Source of the DNA: E44-bin32 sp034430615
Lineage (GTDB): Bacteria > Chloroflexota > Anaerolineae > Anaerolineales > E44-bin32
NCBI GenBank assembly: GCA_034430615.1
Contig: DAOUEJ010000026.1
Coordinates: 4,820 to 68,819 of the forward strand
DNA: 64,000 bases
Reading direction: 5' to 3'
Every line of letters begins with the position of its first letter. The first letter of the stretch is position 1. Below, piece after piece: positions 62,155 to 64,000 of the stretch. The notes under the pieces are model-generated. The model was not told the origin of the DNA and did not search any database. It saw only the letters and a list, made by a program, of their open reading frames with translations. The position numbers and the translations under genes were made by a program.

Positions 62155-63951
62155 CTAGGCATACCGCGAGAAAATGCGCTGATAAAGATCACAACGACTT
62201 ATGAGCTCTTCGTGCGAGCCCTGGTCTGCTATCTGGTTTTGATGCAGAACAAGGATCCGGTCAGCCCGCCGGATCTGGGATAATCGGTGCGTGATCAGCA
62301 GCGTCGTTCGTCCCTCGAGCACATGCTTGATCGCTCGCTGGATCTGATCTTCGGTGGCGCTATCGACGGCGCTGGTCGAGTCGTCCAGGATCAAGATGCG
62401 CGGATCGGTCAGGAGCGCCCGGGCGATGGCAATCCTCTGCCGCTGGCCACCGGAGAGTGTTACCCCGCGCTCGCCCACGACCGTCTTGTAACCCTTGTCG
62501 AATCTTTGAATGAACTCATCAGCCTGGGCGGCCTTAGCTGCCCTCATGATGGCGTCGGGATCGATTGCCATGCCCATACCAAAACCAATGTTTTCATCGA
62601 TGGGTCTCGTAAAGAGGAATAGATCCTGTTCAATCGTCGATATCTGTGAGCGCAGCGAATCGAGTTTCCATTCGCGCACATCGACCCCGTCGATCATGAC
62701 TCGCCCTTCATCGACGTCGTAAGTGCGGTTTACTAGTTTAGCCAGGGTCGTCTTCCCCGATCCGGTCTGGCCAACAATGGCGAGCGTCTCACCAGGCTCT
62801 ACACGGAATGAAACATCCTGCAGCACTGCAAGGCCAGCGGGATCATTCTCCAGTCGGAACGTCACGTGATCGAAGACAATTTCACCACGCATGGTTGCGG
62901 CGTGACCAGCTGCATTCTCATCCAGTTCGGTTTCCTCTTCCATCAACTCAAGGATGCGTTGCGCGCCAGCGATCCCCATCTGAACCAGCGAGAAAGTAAA
63001 GATCGAGATGAATGCCGGAAAACGCAACACGCCCAGCAGACCCATATAGGCAACCAGATCACCGATCGAGAGGCCTCCGGAGGCAACCAACCACAATCCA
63101 TGTGCGAAAGCAACCGTAAAAGCAAAGCCGAGAAGGAGCAAAGGCAGATAGCGAGCTTCGATCTCCCCTTGTTTTACATATAGATCGCGCACGCTCCGGG
63201 CGTTGGCCAGGAACTTTCGCCGCTCCTGGATTTCCTGGGTCGAAGATTTCACCACCTGGATTCCAGTAATGGTCTCGTTCAACCCAGCGTTCATCTCCCC
63301 GAAGCTTCGCCGTTGGGCGATAGCGACCGGGTTCAATTGACGGATGTATCGGCGTAAGGCAAAGATATAGGCGATGACGAAAAGGACCGGTGCAAGGAGC
63401 AGCTCTGTTCGTAGGAAAGCGATGAAAACCAGCGGGGCGATGATGCCGATGACCGACTCGGTGATGAGAGCTACGCCCGGGTTCATCATCGGATTGAGTT
63501 GACGGACATCATTCGTCGCCCGCGCCATGATGTCGCCTACCCGCTGGCGATTGTGGAAGGTCTGGCTTTTGCCGAGCAAGCTGATATACAGCTCCTCGCG
63601 TGCATCACGCTCCATGCGCTGGCCTAGAGTCTCCACGGAGAACGAGTTGGTGAGATCGAGCACGCCCCGCACAAGCACCAGACCCAGGATCGAGAGTCCG
63701 ATCGTTAGCAAGCGGGAGATGCTCGGATTAGGCCCGAGCACTTCATCAAATGCGAGTCCGGTCAACCTGGGAACCGTTGAGAATAAAATGTTGCTCAACG
63801 TCGCAGCAACAAGAAAACTAACAAGCAGGTGGGGATAGCGCAGCAAATGGGAAAGAATCCAGCGTACCGGGCTCGACCGGTTGTAGAGGTGCTCACCCGT
63901 AACGCTAAACTCGCGTTTGGTCTTGGTCAGAATAACTGCATCATCAAGCAT
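62155..63951 (-). CDS. ABC exporter half-transporter, subunit A (altered Walker B)
   Basis: A 598-residue exporter half: six TM helices, Walker A GQTGSGKTT, normal signature LSGGQRQ, H loop ITHRLSQI, but Walker B ILILDDSTSAVD has Asp where the catalytic Glu should be. This subunit supplies the good signature to its partner and the poor catalytic base to the other site. ATG 63951 follows no strong ribosome site, and the 49 bases before it to the window end show no gene. Confidence 0.9.
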   Translation of the reverse strand: MLDDAVILTKTKREFSVTGEHLYNRSSPVRWILSHLLRYPHLLVSFLVAATLSNILFSTVPRLTGLAFDEVLGPNPSISRLLTIGLSILGLVLVRGVLDLTNSFSVETLGQRMERDAREELYISLLGKSQTFHNRQRVGDIMARATNDVRQLNPMMNPGVALITESVIGIIAPLVFIAFLRTELLLAPVLFVIAYIFALRRYIRQLNPVAIAQRRSFGEMNAGLNETITGIQVVKSSTQEIQERRKFLANARSVRDLYVKQGEIEARYLPLLLLGFAFTVAFAHGLWLVASGGLSIGDLVAYMGLLGVLRFPAFISIFTFSLVQMGIAGAQRILELMEEETELDENAAGHAATMRGEIVFDHVTFRLENDPAGLAVLQDVSFRVEPGETLAIVGQTGSGKTTLAKLVNRTYDVDEGRVMIDGVDVREWKLDSLRSQISTIEQDLFLFTRPIDENIGFGMGMAIDPDAIMRAAKAAQADEFIQRFDKGYKTVVGERGVTLSGGQRQRIAIARALLTDPRILILDDSTSAVDSATEDQIQRAIKHVLEGRTTLLITHRLSQIRRADRILVLHQNQIADQGSHEELISRCDLYQRIFSRYA

Positions 63952-64000
63952 GAAGTCATCGCTTCAGGAGAGTAGGTTCGATACAGTAAATCACGAACAT

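Overview
The window reads as a chromosomal segment of a bacterium of the phylum Chloroflexota, most likely an Anaerolineae-type lineage. This is inferred from gene content and cluster order, not from a marker search. By eye the G+C content is in the upper fifties of percent. Coding density is high, GTG and TTG starts are frequent, and many genes overlap by 4 or 8 bases. No transposase, integrase, phage gene or CRISPR array was seen.

Layout: (a) 1-5.6 kb, minus strand: the 5' part of a glycogen synthase gene coupled to a GH57 branching enzyme (glycogen synthesis), then an acyl-CoA dehydrogenase-etfB-etfA operon with a clear promoter. (b) 5.6-16.4 kb, plus strand: a TPR membrane protein, a lipoprotein, an MtaB-like tRNA methylthiotransferase, YqeY, then pgpH-ybeY-dgkA, a large GAF/PAS sensor kinase and an endonuclease IV-like protein. 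(c) 16.4-21.2 kb, minus strand: a decayed ABC permease fragment, an exported four-repeat DUF5666-like protein, a deoxynucleoside kinase, a DUF1028 protein, a YjbQ protein and a flavin reductase.

(d) 21.3-42.4 kb, minus strand: a long division and cell wall (dcw) cluster, in transcription order mraZ-rsmH-ftsL-ftsI-murF-mraY-orf97-murD-ftsW-murG-cvpA-like-murC-orf56-murB-ddl-ftsQ-ftsA-ftsZ, followed by nrdR and a class II ribonucleotide reductase (nrdJ). Its promoter region carries four GTGGG repeats spaced exactly 10 bp, a textbook-looking MraZ operator. murE is absent, and two unrecognised small genes are embedded in the cluster.

(e) 42.4-47.6 kb: RNase P RNA with promoter and terminator, an FmdB-type zinc ribbon gene, small hypothetical genes, tRNA-Phe, an orphan CcrM-like adenine methyltransferase, and tRNA-Gly and tRNA-Cys.

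(f) 47.7-57.6 kb, minus strand: an alpha-glucan uptake and degradation locus: MarR-type regulator, MalE-like binding protein fused to a C-terminal X25-type module of the kind found in pullulanases, MalF, MalG, a GH13 enzyme and a large GH57 lipoprotein. Starch fragments would be cut at the cell surface, captured by the MalE fusion, imported through MalFG (the ATPase is not here) and cut by the cytoplasmic GH13 enzyme. (g) 57.7-64 kb: DegV, a terpenoid-cyclase-fold protein, and a heterodimeric ABC exporter whose two subunits carry complementary degenerate ATPase motifs.
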